A stretch of DNA of 64,000 nucleotides from Rhodospirillaceae bacterium (GTDB lineage Bacteria; Pseudomonadota; Alphaproteobacteria; MPNO01; UBA2964). The notes below the pieces were generated by a model. It was given only the letters and a program-made list of their open reading frames with translations. It made no database searches and was not told the origin of the DNA. The translations under genes and the position numbers were made by a program. Below are positions 1 through 8,824 of the stretch, piece by piece. The number at the start of each line of letters is the position of its first letter. Within the stretch, counting starts at the first letter, position 1. The stretch lies in the NCBI GenBank assembly GCA_002720855.1, contig PBIN01000004.1, forward strand, positions 1 through 64,000. The letters are read 5' to 3'.

Positions 1-179
1 AACCTTCCGTAATGATGAAAAACAAAAGTTCCCGTGACGAAAGAAGCCGTCGCGATGACCGTGAAAACGAAAACGTCGAAGCGGTATCGGAAGACTCTGC
101 CCCAAAAGAGGATGCAGCTCCCGAGGAGACCCCTGAGGATACTCCTGCCGAAGAAACCAGTGAAGGAGAAGACAAATGA
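1..179 (+). CDS. rpsF: 30S ribosomal protein S6, 3' end only
   Basis: The window opens inside this gene; the frame that ends with TGA at 177-179 encodes about 58 residues. They begin P-S-V-M-M-K-N-K, the usual end of the S6 core, and continue into a highly charged tail rich in Glu, Asp and Pro, as is common in alphaproteobacterial S6. The stop overlaps the rpsR start as ATGA (176-179), which indicates translational coupling. S6 binds S18 on the small-subunit platform, and rpsR follows directly. The assignment rests on this position and the C-terminal signature because the folded core lies outside the window. Confidence 0.88.
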   Translation, partial: PSVMMKNKSSRDERSRRDDRENENVEAVSEDSAPKEDAAPEETPEDTPAEETSEGEDK

Positions 180-409
180 GAGGCGGTCGCAAACCTTTCT
201 TTCGGCGGCAGAAGAGCTGCCCTTTCTCTTCGCCGGACGCACCCAAGATCGATTATAAAGATGTTAAGCTGCTCCAGCGCTTTATTTCAGAACGCGGAAA
301 AATCGTCCCGCGCCGGATTACGGCAGTGTCGTCGAAGAAACAACGCGAACTTGCCCGTGCAATCAAACGTGCACGAAACCTCGCCCTTTTGCCATTCGTC
401 GTCGAATAG
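176..409 (+). CDS. rpsR: 30S ribosomal protein S18
   Basis: This 77-residue protein has the usual S18 length. It has the basic N-terminus ([16 protein letters not shown]), the central [19 protein letters not shown] segment and the [20 protein letters not shown] motif. S18 sits beside S6 on the 30S platform. The ATG overlaps the rpsF stop by four bases. DUF2232 and rplI follow in the same direction, the common alphaproteobacterial order. Nothing unusual is seen. Confidence 0.98.
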   Translation: MRGGRKPFFRRQKSCPFSSPDAPKIDYKDVKLLQRFISERGKIVPRRITAVSSKKQRELARAIKRARNLALLPFVVE

Positions 410-429
410 CTTTAAGGACACCCAAGCGT

Positions 430-1368
430 ATGAATAGGGGGCTCCTTTTTGCCCTAATGGGGGGCCTCGCAAGCGCAACATTCTTCTGGACTGTAAAAAC
501 TGGGGCCGCCGGAGCAGTCGCGCTGGCATACCTCGCATCCGTCCCAGTTTTAGCGGTAGGCTTATCACAGGGGCTGACCCTCGCTCTTATATCTGCAACC
601 ATCGCAACGCTCGCAATTTTTGCCGGGATTGGTGCAAGAGCGGTAATAATTTATCTCGCGATTTCTGCTATTCCGGCAATTATTGTTGTTCGCCAGGCCC
701 TTTTCTCGCGACCTGGAAATGCACCTGGACAGCTAGAGTGGTACCCGATTGGGATGATTTTGGGCTGGCTCACCGGTTTCGGCCTACTGCTTTTGACAAT
801 CGCTTCAATTTATGCGCTTGCAGAAGATGGCGGTCTTAGGGGACTTGCCACTCAAATGCTGACGACAAGCTTTGCGAGGGGGATTGAAGTCACCCCCAAC
901 ATGGAAAAAGTTTTCGCTATCATGGCGCTGTATTTGCCAGGAACGATGTTAGCCACATGGCTCCTTATTTCGATCGCAAATACATTACTTGCGCAAAACG
1001 TTCTTTCAAGAATGGGCCACGCCATACGACCGCTCCCCACCTATAGTAGCTTTGACTTACCAAATTGGATGAGTATAGCGCTGGCTTCAGCGGTTTTATT
1101 GACATTTTTTTCGGGACAGATAGCTGATTTTGGACGAAATTCGGCCTTACTTTTATCAACACCCTTTTTTCTTTTGGGCCTTGCGGTTATACACACGCTT
1201 TCGCGAAACGTTTCAGCGCGGGCACCGCTCCTAGTCGGCTTTTATTTGGCGTTTGTTCTTTTTATGTCGTTGTTGGGGCCGTTGGTTGTGCTATTAGGTG
1301 TTTTTGAACAATGGATATCGCTGCGGCATCGTTTTGCCAAACCAGGCGAAGATCAGGAGAATGAGTGA
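430..1368 (+). CDS. DUF2232 family integral membrane protein
   Basis: This 312-residue hydrophobic protein has about eight predicted membrane segments, beginning with a short N-terminal leader (MNRGLLFALMGGLASA). It occupies the place between rpsR and rplI where alphaproteobacteria usually carry a YybS-like DUF2232 protein. Its biochemical role is not established. The family is sometimes proposed to have a transport or envelope role, which the sequence alone cannot confirm. The stop TGA (1366-1368) overlaps the rplI ATG, so the two are probably co-translated. Confidence 0.8.
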   Translation: MNRGLLFALMGGLASATFFWTVKTGAAGAVALAYLASVPVLAVGLSQGLTLALISATIATLAIFAGIGARAVIIYLAISAIPAIIVVRQALFSRPGNAPGQLEWYPIGMILGWLTGFGLLLLTIASIYALAEDGGLRGLATQMLTTSFARGIEVTPNMEKVFAIMALYLPGTMLATWLLISIANTLLAQNVLSRMGHAIRPLPTYSSFDLPNWMSIALASAVLLTFFSGQIADFGRNSALLLSTPFFLLGLAVIHTLSRNVSARAPLLVGFYLAFVLFMSLLGPLVVLLGVFEQWISLRHRFAKPGEDQENE

Positions 1369-1973
1369 TGGAAGTGATCCTCCTTGAACGGATTGAAAAA
1401 CTTGGGCAAATGGGTGACGTCGTAACGGTTCGTCCGGGATTCGCCCGTAACTATCTTCTTCCTCAAAAAAAGGCGCTACGGGCAACCCAGGAGAACAGGG
1501 ATTATTTTGAAACCCAACGGGCCCAGCTTGAAGCTTCAAATCTCGAACTTAAGAACGAAGCCGACTCACTATCGAAAAAGCTTGACGGACTTGCCATCAC
1601 GATTGTCCGGCAGGCGAGTGACAATGATCAGCTCTACGGTTCAGTAACCGTTCGAAATATTGCACAAGCGATTACTGAAGCGGGATTTACGGTAGACAGT
1701 AAACAAGTCCAAATGGCCCGGCCTATCAAAACGGTGGGTATGCACGAAGTTATCGTCCGTTTACATCCTGAGGTGAGTGTCTCCGTGACGGCAAATGTAG
1801 CCCGTTCGGAAGAGGAAGCGATTGTGCAGGCGGATAGCGATGATCCTATTGAAGAGGACCAGGTCGACACTGCGCAAGCGGAGGATACTGCCGATGAGCA
1901 AGCGGAACCGGCAATATCTGATGATGACACCGCGGATAACGAGACCGAAACAGAAGAAAAACCTTCGGAATAG
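1368..1973 (+). CDS. rplI: 50S ribosomal protein L9 with long acidic C-terminal tail
   Basis: The protein begins MEVILLERIEKLGQMGD and has the L9 signature GFARNYLLPQKKA near residues 24-36, then the long connecting helix and C-terminal domain. I chose ATG 1368 rather than the in-frame GTG at 1365 because L9 starts with Met-(Glu/Gln)-Val-Ile. The normal fold ends near residue 150, but here about 50 further residues follow, dominated by Asp, Glu, Thr and Ala. Such tails occur in some alphaproteobacterial L9 proteins. The gene overlaps the DUF2232 stop and probably closes the ribosomal operon. Confidence 0.97.
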   Translation: MEVILLERIEKLGQMGDVVTVRPGFARNYLLPQKKALRATQENRDYFETQRAQLEASNLELKNEADSLSKKLDGLAITIVRQASDNDQLYGSVTVRNIAQAITEAGFTVDSKQVQMARPIKTVGMHEVIVRLHPEVSVSVTANVARSEEEAIVQADSDDPIEEDQVDTAQAEDTADEQAEPAISDDDTADNETETEEKPSE

Positions 1974-2048
1974 TTGCACGAAAAAATTCACGCCGTTTCA
2001 ACTTAGTTGTCGTAATTGGGGTAAAAGCTCTGCTTTAATAGCAGCGTT

Positions 2049-3950
2049 ATGGCTTTTCGACGCATTAGGGAAATGTGGCTCGGTGCCACGCTCTCCACCA
2101 TCCTTCATGTCGGCCCGGTAGTCCTTCTTCTGGTCGGGCTGCCTATTTTCACGTTTGCGTTTAGCCAGGACGACAAAGAAGTCGAAAAAATCGATACGAA
2201 TGCTCAGGCAGGTGCTAGCAAAGCGAAGGCATCCGCGGAGATAAAATCAGAGCAAGTCGAAATCAGTCGCGATAGCACTGAAGGCCAAAAAACTGATGAG
2301 ACAAAAACAGAGGACGTCGGTCAAAGCGCTCCGAGCTTTGATATTCAGATAATTCCCGCTGAGAAAATTCCGCCTGCAGTTCAGAAAGTAATTGACCGAC
2401 AAACGGCCGCTTTGGACCAAAACGTCAATCAGACTCAGGACAAAAGTAGGACCGAGGCACCGGAATCAGCGCAAAAACCAAAGAAGACCGTAAGCGAGAA
2501 AACAAAAACCATTTCATCAAAAGAGAAAACCAAAAGGGTTGAAAAGCAGACAAAAAAGACAGAGGCGGTACCGATAGCGAAGAAAGAAAATAAGCAAGTT
2601 TCGGAGAGAAAGCCAAACGAGAGAAGAATTTCGTCCGAGAAACCCGTTCCGGTTAAAAAAACGAATTCGGAAAAGAGCAGGACCGTTAAATCTGAAACCG
2701 TTCAGATTGCCAAAACAGAAACATCCCGAAAAAAAACCGAAAAAACGAAGCCTATTGAGTTGGCGCAAAAGAAAACTAAGCCCGTTGAGAAATCAGTTGA
2801 GCAAATTACAAAAAAGCGCGAGCAAAGAACCCGTCGCGGTGGCGGCGGGGCGCAGGGTACAGATGACGTAGGGGCCGGTGGTGGCGATGTGGGAAATAGT
2901 GGTGGTGGCCAGGGAAAAGAATATGGTGCGCTTCTTAGTCCTTCTCAACCAATTCGATCAGCGAAGACACTTACCTCCATTCTCGAAGAGGAGAATCCAC
3001 AACTATTAAGAGATACGAGCAGAACGCCAGCCGGCAATCAAACACGTGCTCGTAAAAAACGTCAGGAGCGGATTTTTAAACGTGTCGAACGCGCAGCAAA
3101 GTCAGGTCACGCCAATGCGCAATTGAACGTCGCTAAATTGCTTATGCGTGGGCAAGGAGCAGAACAGGACTTTGATGCCGCGCGAAAATGGATTGAAAAA
3201 GCCGCAGATCGTGGATACGTCAGCGCCCAGGTACTTCTAGGATATCTGTACACCAAGCCCGGGCCCGCTCAAGATCTGGCACGAGCCGATGCGTGGTTCT
3301 GGGCCGCAGCAGCGCAGGGCAATAAGTTTGCGGCTGCCGCCAGAAAACCACTTCAGAGAATAATGCGGTCATCGGAAATTTTTAAATCTCAAAGGATACG
3401 CCAGGAGATGAAGAGTCTCTTCTCACTTCTGCCAATCAATTTTGGCGGCGGCGATGAAGGAGAAGCTAAGACCAAGAGCAATGACAAATTACGTAGTTCA
3501 GCCGCACGCGGTGAAGTGAAGGATTTATTGGATGCCCTTTTGCAGGGCGCTGATGTCGACGGCCAGGATATTGATGGTAAAACTGCGCTTATTAACGCCG
3601 CCTGGCGAGGCCGCCGGGAAATTATCGAGATATTGCTCGATCACGGCACCGATATCGAGATAGCTGATTTGCGTAAACGAACGCCGCTTATGTGGGGTGC
3701 GATCAACGGCCAATCCGCCGTCGTGACAACACTGATTAATGCTGGCGCTGAATTGGATATTCCGGACGACGAGAACGTGACTGCACTCATGCGGGCAGCA
3801 TGGAATGGTCATCTTAGTATCGTCAACCAACTAATTGCCGCAGGTGCCGATCCGAGGAGGCGGGACAATAACGGATTGTCGGCGATTGATCATGCCAAAC
3901 GCGAGGGGCACAACACAATTGTCGAAAGCCTCAAAATTGCCACCCAATAG
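2049..3950 (+). CDS. TonB/TolA-like anchored protein with Sel1 and ankyrin repeats
   Basis: This 633-residue protein has an N-terminal membrane anchor (about residues 11-38) containing S16-T-I-L-H20. That is the SxxxH arrangement of TonB and TolA, by which they contact ExbB-ExbD or TolQ-TolR. A long Lys/Glu-rich linker (about 40-262) and a Gly-rich patch (263-289) follow. Then come two Sel1-like repeats (about 349-425, with AQLNVAKLLMRGQG and AQVLLGYLYTKPG) and four or five ankyrin repeats (about 481-630). An N-in anchor would put the repeats in the periplasm. No TonB or TolA C-terminal domain is recognisable, so the repeats appear to replace it. The function is unknown; an adaptor role in the envelope is inferred. 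Confidence 0.72.
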   Translation: MAFRRIREMWLGATLSTILHVGPVVLLLVGLPIFTFAFSQDDKEVEKIDTNAQAGASKAKASAEIKSEQVEISRDSTEGQKTDETKTEDVGQSAPSFDIQIIPAEKIPPAVQKVIDRQTAALDQNVNQTQDKSRTEAPESAQKPKKTVSEKTKTISSKEKTKRVEKQTKKTEAVPIAKKENKQVSERKPNERRISSEKPVPVKKTNSEKSRTVKSETVQIAKTETSRKKTEKTKPIELAQKKTKPVEKSVEQITKKREQRTRRGGGGAQGTDDVGAGGGDVGNSGGGQGKEYGALLSPSQPIRSAKTLTSILEEENPQLLRDTSRTPAGNQTRARKKRQERIFKRVERAAKSGHANAQLNVAKLLMRGQGAEQDFDAARKWIEKAADRGYVSAQVLLGYLYTKPGPAQDLARADAWFWAAAAQGNKFAAAARKPLQRIMRSSEIFKSQRIRQEMKSLFSLLPINFGGGDEGEAKTKSNDKLRSSAARGEVKDLLDALLQGADVDGQDIDGKTALINAAWRGRREIIEILLDHGTDIEIADLRKRTPLMWGAINGQSAVVTTLINAGAELDIPDDENVTALMRAAWNGHLSIVNQLIAAGADPRRRDNNGLSAIDHAKREGHNTIVESLKIATQ

Positions 3951-4031
3951 GGCGCACCCGACTTCTCGAGTAAATGGCAAATAGAAGCTTCCTGTACACA
4001 TCAGCGAATTCCTGCCAAATTCCATCGCATC

Positions 4032-4799
4032 ATGAACTTCAAAAATATTGCTTTCATTAGCTCTAGTACGCAGGCAGCTCGAAATGCCTGTGCGCGCCTT
4101 CGCAAAAAGCATGGCCGTGTCCCATTGAAAAGCGCAGACGTTGTTGTTGTCCTCGGTGGCGACGGCACGATGCTCAAGACGCTTCATCAGTGCTTCGAAC
4201 TTAATATTCCTATTTACGGAATGAATAGAGGCACAGTTGGCTTTCTAATGAATGAGTTCAAGGAAACCAGCCTTCTCAAGAGATTGGAGCGCGCAAAAAC
4301 TGTTCAGCTCCACCCTCTTCTTATGAAGGTCAAGACCGTCTCCGGTGTTAAAAAAGATGCCTACTGCGTAAATGAGGTCGCGTTACTTCGACAAACCAGA
4401 CAGGCGGCAAATCTCCGCATTAGCATCGATGGAAAAATTCGCATGGAAGAGTTGATCTGTGATGGAGCCGTTGTAGCAACACCGGCAGGGAGTACAGCCT
4501 ATAATTTATCTGCTCATGGGCCGATAATCCCAATGGGAGCCGAATTACTCGCCCTTACTCCTATAAGCGCCTTTCGGCCGCGCCGATGGCGGGGTGCCTT
4601 GCTACCCGATAGCGCGAAAATTGTGCTGGAAATCCAGGAACCCAAAAAACGGCCGGTTAGTGCTGTGGCGGATTACACCGAAGTTCGGAATGTAAAATCC
4701 GTAACCATTCTTCAGCAGAAAGATATTTCTCTAAATCTCTTATTCGATGAAGAACATAACCTCGAGGAACGAATTCTGAACGAGCAGTTCATCCCCTGA
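4032..4799 (+). CDS. nadK: NAD kinase
   Basis: This 255-residue protein phosphorylates NAD to NADP in the cytoplasm. It contains the GGDG motif ([14 protein letters not shown], about residues 38-51), the [10 protein letters not shown] segment and the [11 protein letters not shown] substrate-binding stretch. The length matches the short alphaproteobacterial NadK type. It lies 81 bp downstream of the Sel1-ankyrin gene in the same direction. Its end is separated by about 10 bp from the convergent thiE gene, so transcription from both sides meets here. Confidence 0.96.
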   Translation: MNFKNIAFISSSTQAARNACARLRKKHGRVPLKSADVVVVLGGDGTMLKTLHQCFELNIPIYGMNRGTVGFLMNEFKETSLLKRLERAKTVQLHPLLMKVKTVSGVKKDAYCVNEVALLRQTRQAANLRISIDGKIRMEELICDGAVVATPAGSTAYNLSAHGPIIPMGAELLALTPISAFRPRRWRGALLPDSAKIVLEIQEPKKRPVSAVADYTEVRNVKSVTILQQKDISLNLLFDEEHNLEERILNEQFIP

Positions 4800-4809
4800 T
4801 TACTACCAT

Positions 4810-5433
4810 TCATTTAACGGCATCAAGCAGCTCTGTGACGACTTGGCATGGATTGTCTGCTTGCATAACAGACCCCATAACGGCAACACCGTCGGCACCG
4901 CTCCTTAAACAATCTCCAACATTCGTTGGGAAAATACCAGCCAGCGCAATAAGCGGAATATCAATTTCGGCTGAAGCTTCCGCTAATCCGCCCAACCCGA
5001 TAGTGGGACCATACCCTGGCTTGCTGGCCGTTTCAAAGATGGGGCTAAGCGTTACATAATCTGCACCCGCTGCTTCGGCGGCTTGGGCGTCTTCGATAGA
5101 ATGACAGGAAACGCCGATGAGTGAAGAGCGGCCAAGAAGGGCGCGCCCAATCGCAACATCCTCACTCCTTTGCAGATGCAAGCTGTTTGAAGAAACCGCT
5201 TCCGCAACTTCCATCCGCTGATTGACGGTTAGGATGGCACCAAATTCTTTACATATCGAAACCAGCCCTGTTGCCGTCGAAAGAAATGTCGCTTCGGAAG
5301 CGGCCTTGTCGCGATACATGACCCAGCGACATCCGGCGCCTAATGAATCCCGAACAACATCCTCAATATGGCGGTTATCAGGTGCTTGGTCGGTGATAAC
5401 TAACAGTGACGGCTCCGGTAACGGGTTCCTCAC
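4810..5433 (-). CDS. thiE: thiamine phosphate synthase
   Basis: This 207-residue TIM-barrel protein joins the hydroxymethylpyrimidine diphosphate and thiazole phosphate units into thiamine phosphate. It has the characteristic segments [49 protein letters not shown] (read as pieces) and [13 protein letters not shown]. The start overlaps the thiG stop by four bases. It is the last gene of the minus-strand thiO-thiS-thiG-thiE operon and should share control by the TPP riboswitch upstream of thiO. Confidence 0.95.
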   Translation of the reverse strand: MRNPLPEPSLLVITDQAPDNRHIEDVVRDSLGAGCRWVMYRDKAASEATFLSTATGLVSICKEFGAILTVNQRMEVAEAVSSNSLHLQRSEDVAIGRALLGRSSLIGVSCHSIEDAQAAEAAGADYVTLSPIFETASKPGYGPTIGLGGLAEASAEIDIPLIALAGIFPTNVGDCLRSGADGVAVMGSVMQADNPCQVVTELLDAVK

Positions 5434-6215
5434 AATTCGATAGCACCATCGGTCGGCGTCGAAGCCGTCGCGTAAAGGCGGCGCGGAATTCTACCCGCCT
5501 CAAATGCATGACGCCCCGCTTCTATTCCCAGCTTCATTGCCAGCGCCATCTTTACGGGGTCTCTCGCGCCCGCAACTGCCGTATTCAACAGAATACCATC
5601 GCAACCAAGTTCAAGAGCGACCGCCGCATCAGAAGCCGTTCCCACACCTGCATCGACAATTATTGGCACAGAGCATTGCTCTCTGATAATTCTCAAATTG
5701 TAGGGATTTCGGATTCCCATACCGGAGCCGATTGGTGCGGCCAAGGGCATTACGGCGGCGCAACCAATGTCTTCAAGTTTCTTACAGGTGATCGGGTCAT
5801 CGTTGCAGTATGGCAGCACGATAAACCCTTTCCCAACCAACTCTTCTGCGGCCCGCAAGAGATGTTCTACGTCTGGAAACAATGTCTCATCATCACCGAT
5901 GACTTCAAGTTTGACCCAATTGGTCTCCAAAGCCTCACGGGCAAGCTCAGCAGTCAGAACGGCGTCCCGCGCAGTAAAACAACCCGCCGTATTGGGCAGA
6001 AGATGAAACCGATCGCCAAGCAAATCATAGAGTCCCTCCCCGCCGCTTTCCTGGCTGACACGCCTAACAGCGACAGTGACTATTTCTGCTCCACTTGCCT
6101 CGATTGCATCCATCATCACCTGTTGGTTGGGGTAACGCGATGTACCGATCAGGAAACGTGAAGAAAACGTCTTGCCGGCTATCGAAAAATCGGTGTTGGC
6201 TACTTTCGCGTCCAT
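5430..6215 (-). CDS. thiG: thiazole synthase
   Basis: ThiG builds the thiazole phosphate ring from deoxyxylulose phosphate, dehydroglycine and the ThiS thiocarboxylate. The chosen 261-residue form starts [17 protein letters not shown], immediately after thiS. The open frame extends about 52 residues further upstream, but those are thiS read out of frame. Family segments include [59 protein letters not shown] and [15 protein letters not shown]. The gene overlaps thiE by four bases at its end. Confidence 0.97.
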   Translation of the reverse strand: MDAKVANTDFSIAGKTFSSRFLIGTSRYPNQQVMMDAIEASGAEIVTVAVRRVSQESGGEGLYDLLGDRFHLLPNTAGCFTARDAVLTAELAREALETNWVKLEVIGDDETLFPDVEHLLRAAEELVGKGFIVLPYCNDDPITCKKLEDIGCAAVMPLAAPIGSGMGIRNPYNLRIIREQCSVPIIVDAGVGTASDAAVALELGCDGILLNTAVAGARDPVKMALAMKLGIEAGRHAFEAGRIPRRLYATASTPTDGAIEL

Positions 6216-6216
6216 A

Positions 6217-6426
6217 TTATCCCCCGCGCACAATGTGCACGATTTCGACCTTATTTCCTGGTTTGATAGAAGTCTGATCCCAATTGGCGCGTGGCACAAC
6301 CTCGCCATTAAGTGCGACAGCGACACCGCCCTTGTTGATGTCAATATTCCTTTGACTGAGCAACTCGACAATCGATTTAGCGGTTAGCGGATGTATTTCG
6401 CCGTTGATGGAAATTGTATCGCTCAC
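6217..6426 (-). CDS. thiS: sulfur carrier protein ThiS
   Basis: This 69-residue beta-grasp protein carries sulfur as a C-terminal thiocarboxylate for thiazole synthesis. It ends in the required Gly-Gly ([10 protein letters not shown]) and has [13 protein letters not shown] in the middle. I chose the GTG at 6424-6426 because it gives the normal family length and avoids running into thiO; an upstream ATG in frame would overlap the thiO 3' end. thiG starts one base after its stop, so the two are almost certainly made together. Confidence 0.93.
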   Translation of the reverse strand: MSDTISINGEIHPLTAKSIVELLSQRNIDINKGGVAVALNGEVVPRANWDQTSIKPGNKVEIVHIVRGG

Positions 6427-6457
6427 GAAATATGTTCCCAATTGAATCCAATAACTC

Positions 6458-7603
6458 TCACGCTGTAGCTGCAACCGAGCTTTCAAACCGGTCTAACAGA
6501 AACGGCTGAATAGAGCTACTTATCTCCCCAGTCGTTATATAGTCAGATATTGCCTGTGCGGTGAGAGGCGCCAGGAGAATTCCGTTCCGATGATGCCCGG
6601 TTGCCAAAACGAGACCCGGAGTTTTCGTTGGCCCCAATATAGGTGCGTCATCCCGGCTGGCGGGCCGTAGTCCGGCCCAGCTTTCGACAAGCGGTAAATC
6701 ATAGATGCCCGGCAAGACATCCCAGGCGAGTCGCAACAATTCCATGACACCACCAGCAGTGAGCCCTGTATCAAAGCCCATTTCTTCGACCGTGGCCCCC
6801 ACGATTAAACGACCATCACTCTTTGGCGCCAAATAGATCGATGGGACAACGCCATTACCTGGCCCCCAGATTACATTTTCAATCAAGGGGTTCTCGGGAT
6901 CCATCTGGATAGCGATCATTTGCCCTTTTAGCGGTCGGACGGGAGGCCTGGATATTTCAGGTAGACCGGCCAGATTGCGTGACCAAGCACCCGCTGCCAG
7001 AACAACGGCTTCAACAGCGACAGTTTCCTCTGCGATTTTGACGGCGGCGACTTTACCGTTTGAAGTCACAACTTCCGTTACTTCTGTGTGTTCCTTTAAT
7101 TTTCCGCCGGTATTCAAAAATGCTGCTTTCAAAGCCTCGGCTACTTTTCGGTTATCAACTTGATGATCCAGCGGACTATAGATCGCGCCGCCAATTGCGC
7201 GCGCCAGATGTGGCTCGCGTTTTCGTGCTTCATAGCCACTGAGCCATTCGACATCCAACTCAAGACTTTCAAAATAGGCCGATCGGTGCTCGAGGTGTTC
7301 AACATCATCACGGTCGAGACCAACGACCAACGTGCCCTCTTCGCGATAGTCGACGTCTATGTTTGTTTCAGAATGCAGTTCCCTCGCAAACCCTTTCCAC
7401 ATATCGCGGCTTTCGAGCGCCAGTGGTAGGAGTTCTTCTTCGCCGTGCTCCGCCTCGACATGCGGTGCCAGCATCCCTGCCGCCGCCCATGTCGCTTCCA
7501 TACCAGCTTCACCGCGGTCATACACGGTCACCTTTGCGCCGGACTGGGCAAGACGCCAGCCAATACCGAGACCACAAATTCCACCACCGATTATCGCGAT
7601 CAT
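6458..7603 (-). CDS. thiO: glycine oxidase ThiO
   Basis: ThiO is an FAD-dependent oxidase that converts glycine to the dehydroglycine used by ThiG. The chosen start (MIAIIGGGICGLGIGWRLAQ) puts the Rossmann GxGxxG at the very N-terminus; an in-frame start 20 codons upstream would lie next to the riboswitch. Other family features are GMEATWAAAGMLAPHVEAEH, the VVLAAGAWS segment near residue 200 and a C-terminal GHHRNGILLAP motif. It is the first gene of the thi operon. No thiC is present in the window. Confidence 0.93.
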   Translation of the reverse strand: MIAIIGGGICGLGIGWRLAQSGAKVTVYDRGEAGMEATWAAAGMLAPHVEAEHGEEELLPLALESRDMWKGFARELHSETNIDVDYREEGTLVVGLDRDDVEHLEHRSAYFESLELDVEWLSGYEARKREPHLARAIGGAIYSPLDHQVDNRKVAEALKAAFLNTGGKLKEHTEVTEVVTSNGKVAAVKIAEETVAVEAVVLAAGAWSRNLAGLPEISRPPVRPLKGQMIAIQMDPENPLIENVIWGPGNGVVPSIYLAPKSDGRLIVGATVEEMGFDTGLTAGGVMELLRLAWDVLPGIYDLPLVESWAGLRPASRDDAPILGPTKTPGLVLATGHHRNGILLAPLTAQAISDYITTGEISSSIQPFLLDRFESSVAATA

Positions 7604-7668
7604 CGCGGCAACTGCTCCAAGTTCTAAAGGAGCCATATTTAAAATGCTGGGATTTCCCTGCACGACGG

Positions 7669-7735
7669 CTCCCTACGCTGGTTCCAACCAGTTCAGGTTC
7701 AATGGGTGTTCTCTCAGTCCTACCGGACACCCCAG
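7669..7735 (-). promoter_or_regulatory. TPP riboswitch (THI element)
   Basis: Read on the minus strand, the segment contains GGGGTGTCC, then CTGAGAGAACACCC, then TTGAACCTGAACTGG and CCAGCGTAGGGA. These match the conserved TPP riboswitch core (CUGAGA, ACCC, GAACCUGA, AGCGUAGGGA). It lies directly upstream of thiO and should repress the thiO-S-G-E operon when thiamine diphosphate is abundant. It ends about 65 bases before the chosen thiO ATG, leaving room for an expression platform. Confidence 0.95.
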
Positions 7736-7833
7736 GTCAACCCTCAGGGTGAGCCCCTACCCCAAAACTGTCAAGACTGCGCATTGCTTTCACAACCTTG
7801 CCGTGGCGTGATCTTCATGGCAGGTACAAGGAA

Positions 7834-8760
7834 ATGAAAACGACAGATTCAGAGCCAACAGCAAAGTCCGCAATTCCAGTTTGGTTGGCTTATATCATGC
7901 TGATTCTGACGGCAGTCTTCTGGTCAGCCACAGCAGTTGCCGTGCGCGCATCCGCAGGGGATATCCCTCCACATACGTTTACCTTTTGGCGCTGGACAGT
8001 TGCCTTTCTCATTTTTCTGCCCTTCGCGTTCAGACCATACTGGCAACAACGATCACTGTATAAAAAACATTGGTTGATGATGTGCGGCCTGTCATTCGCA
8101 GGCATTACCGGATTTACGATCTTTTACTTCCTGGCGTTACAGGTCACGACGGCGATCAATGCCTCCGTTCTTAGCGGCGCAACGCCCATCATGATTATCA
8201 TCGTGTCGTTCGTCATCCTGCGGATCAAACTGACCCCTTCAATTGCCCTGGGGACAATCCTTGGAATAGTAGGCTCGCTCGTGATTATCCTGAATGGTGA
8301 CTTAAGCGCGATTGCAACGATGACATTTGGCCCGGGAGATTTATTGATTGTTGCAGCGATGACAAGTTGGGCCGTTTACACCGTCTGTCTAAAATGGCTG
8401 CCCGATGGGATCGATCCGTTTGGTCTCATATTGGTTTTGACAGGGCTTTCGATCCCAATGATCCTGCCCTTTTATGTTTGGGAACTTTCACAAGGACAGG
8501 TTTTTGATCTAAACATCCGGAACATCGGCCTCATACTATTTACCGCAATTTTTCCTTCAGTGGTTGCCTATCTCTTCTGGAACAAAGGGGTGGAAGTAAC
8601 CGGCCCCAATGCTGCTGGTTTCTCCAGCTATCTTATTCCCGTTTTCGGCACTATTTTATCCGTTCTCATACTGGACGAAACCTTTGAACTCTTTCACGCA
8701 GCAGCTATCGCACTCATTTTCGCAGGGTTATATTTTGGCATGCGTGTGCCGCAACGTTGA
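7834..8760 (+). CDS. EamA (DMT) family permease
   Basis: This 308-residue inner-membrane protein has ten predicted helices in two EamA halves (about residues 18-150 and 165-300). Typical features are the first-helix W-S-A-T-A-V-A-V-R motif, FTFWRWTVAFL, and TAINASVLSGATPI at the end of the first repeat. I chose the ATG at 7834 (MKTTDSEPT) preceded by AAGGAA; a TTG 12 codons upstream is less likely. It is divergent from the thi operon, but no substrate can be inferred. It belongs to the drug/metabolite transporter superfamily. Confidence 0.88.
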   Translation: MKTTDSEPTAKSAIPVWLAYIMLILTAVFWSATAVAVRASAGDIPPHTFTFWRWTVAFLIFLPFAFRPYWQQRSLYKKHWLMMCGLSFAGITGFTIFYFLALQVTTAINASVLSGATPIMIIIVSFVILRIKLTPSIALGTILGIVGSLVIILNGDLSAIATMTFGPGDLLIVAAMTSWAVYTVCLKWLPDGIDPFGLILVLTGLSIPMILPFYVWELSQGQVFDLNIRNIGLILFTAIFPSVVAYLFWNKGVEVTGPNAAGFSSYLIPVFGTILSVLILDETFELFHAAAIALIFAGLYFGMRVPQR

Positions 8761-8824
8761 GGGGTTGACCAGCAGCCTCCCACTTGTAAGGTCCGGCTAG
8801 TAGCTCTCAATTTGGACACCCAGA

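Noticed and set aside
3831-4187. 118-codon minus-strand open frame across the nadK start
   Set aside because: It is antisense to the ankyrin repeats and nadK and has no family features.
5406-6161. 251-codon plus-strand open frame
   Set aside because: It is antisense to thiG and thiE, whose protein sequences are clearly conserved.
6427-6486. longer thiS start at 6486
   Set aside because: It would add 20 residues overlapping the thiO end and exceed the normal ThiS length; the GTG at 6426 fits better.
7604-7663. longer thiO start at 7663
   Set aside because: The extra 20 residues precede the Rossmann motif that normally begins the protein, and the start would leave almost no space after the TPP riboswitch.
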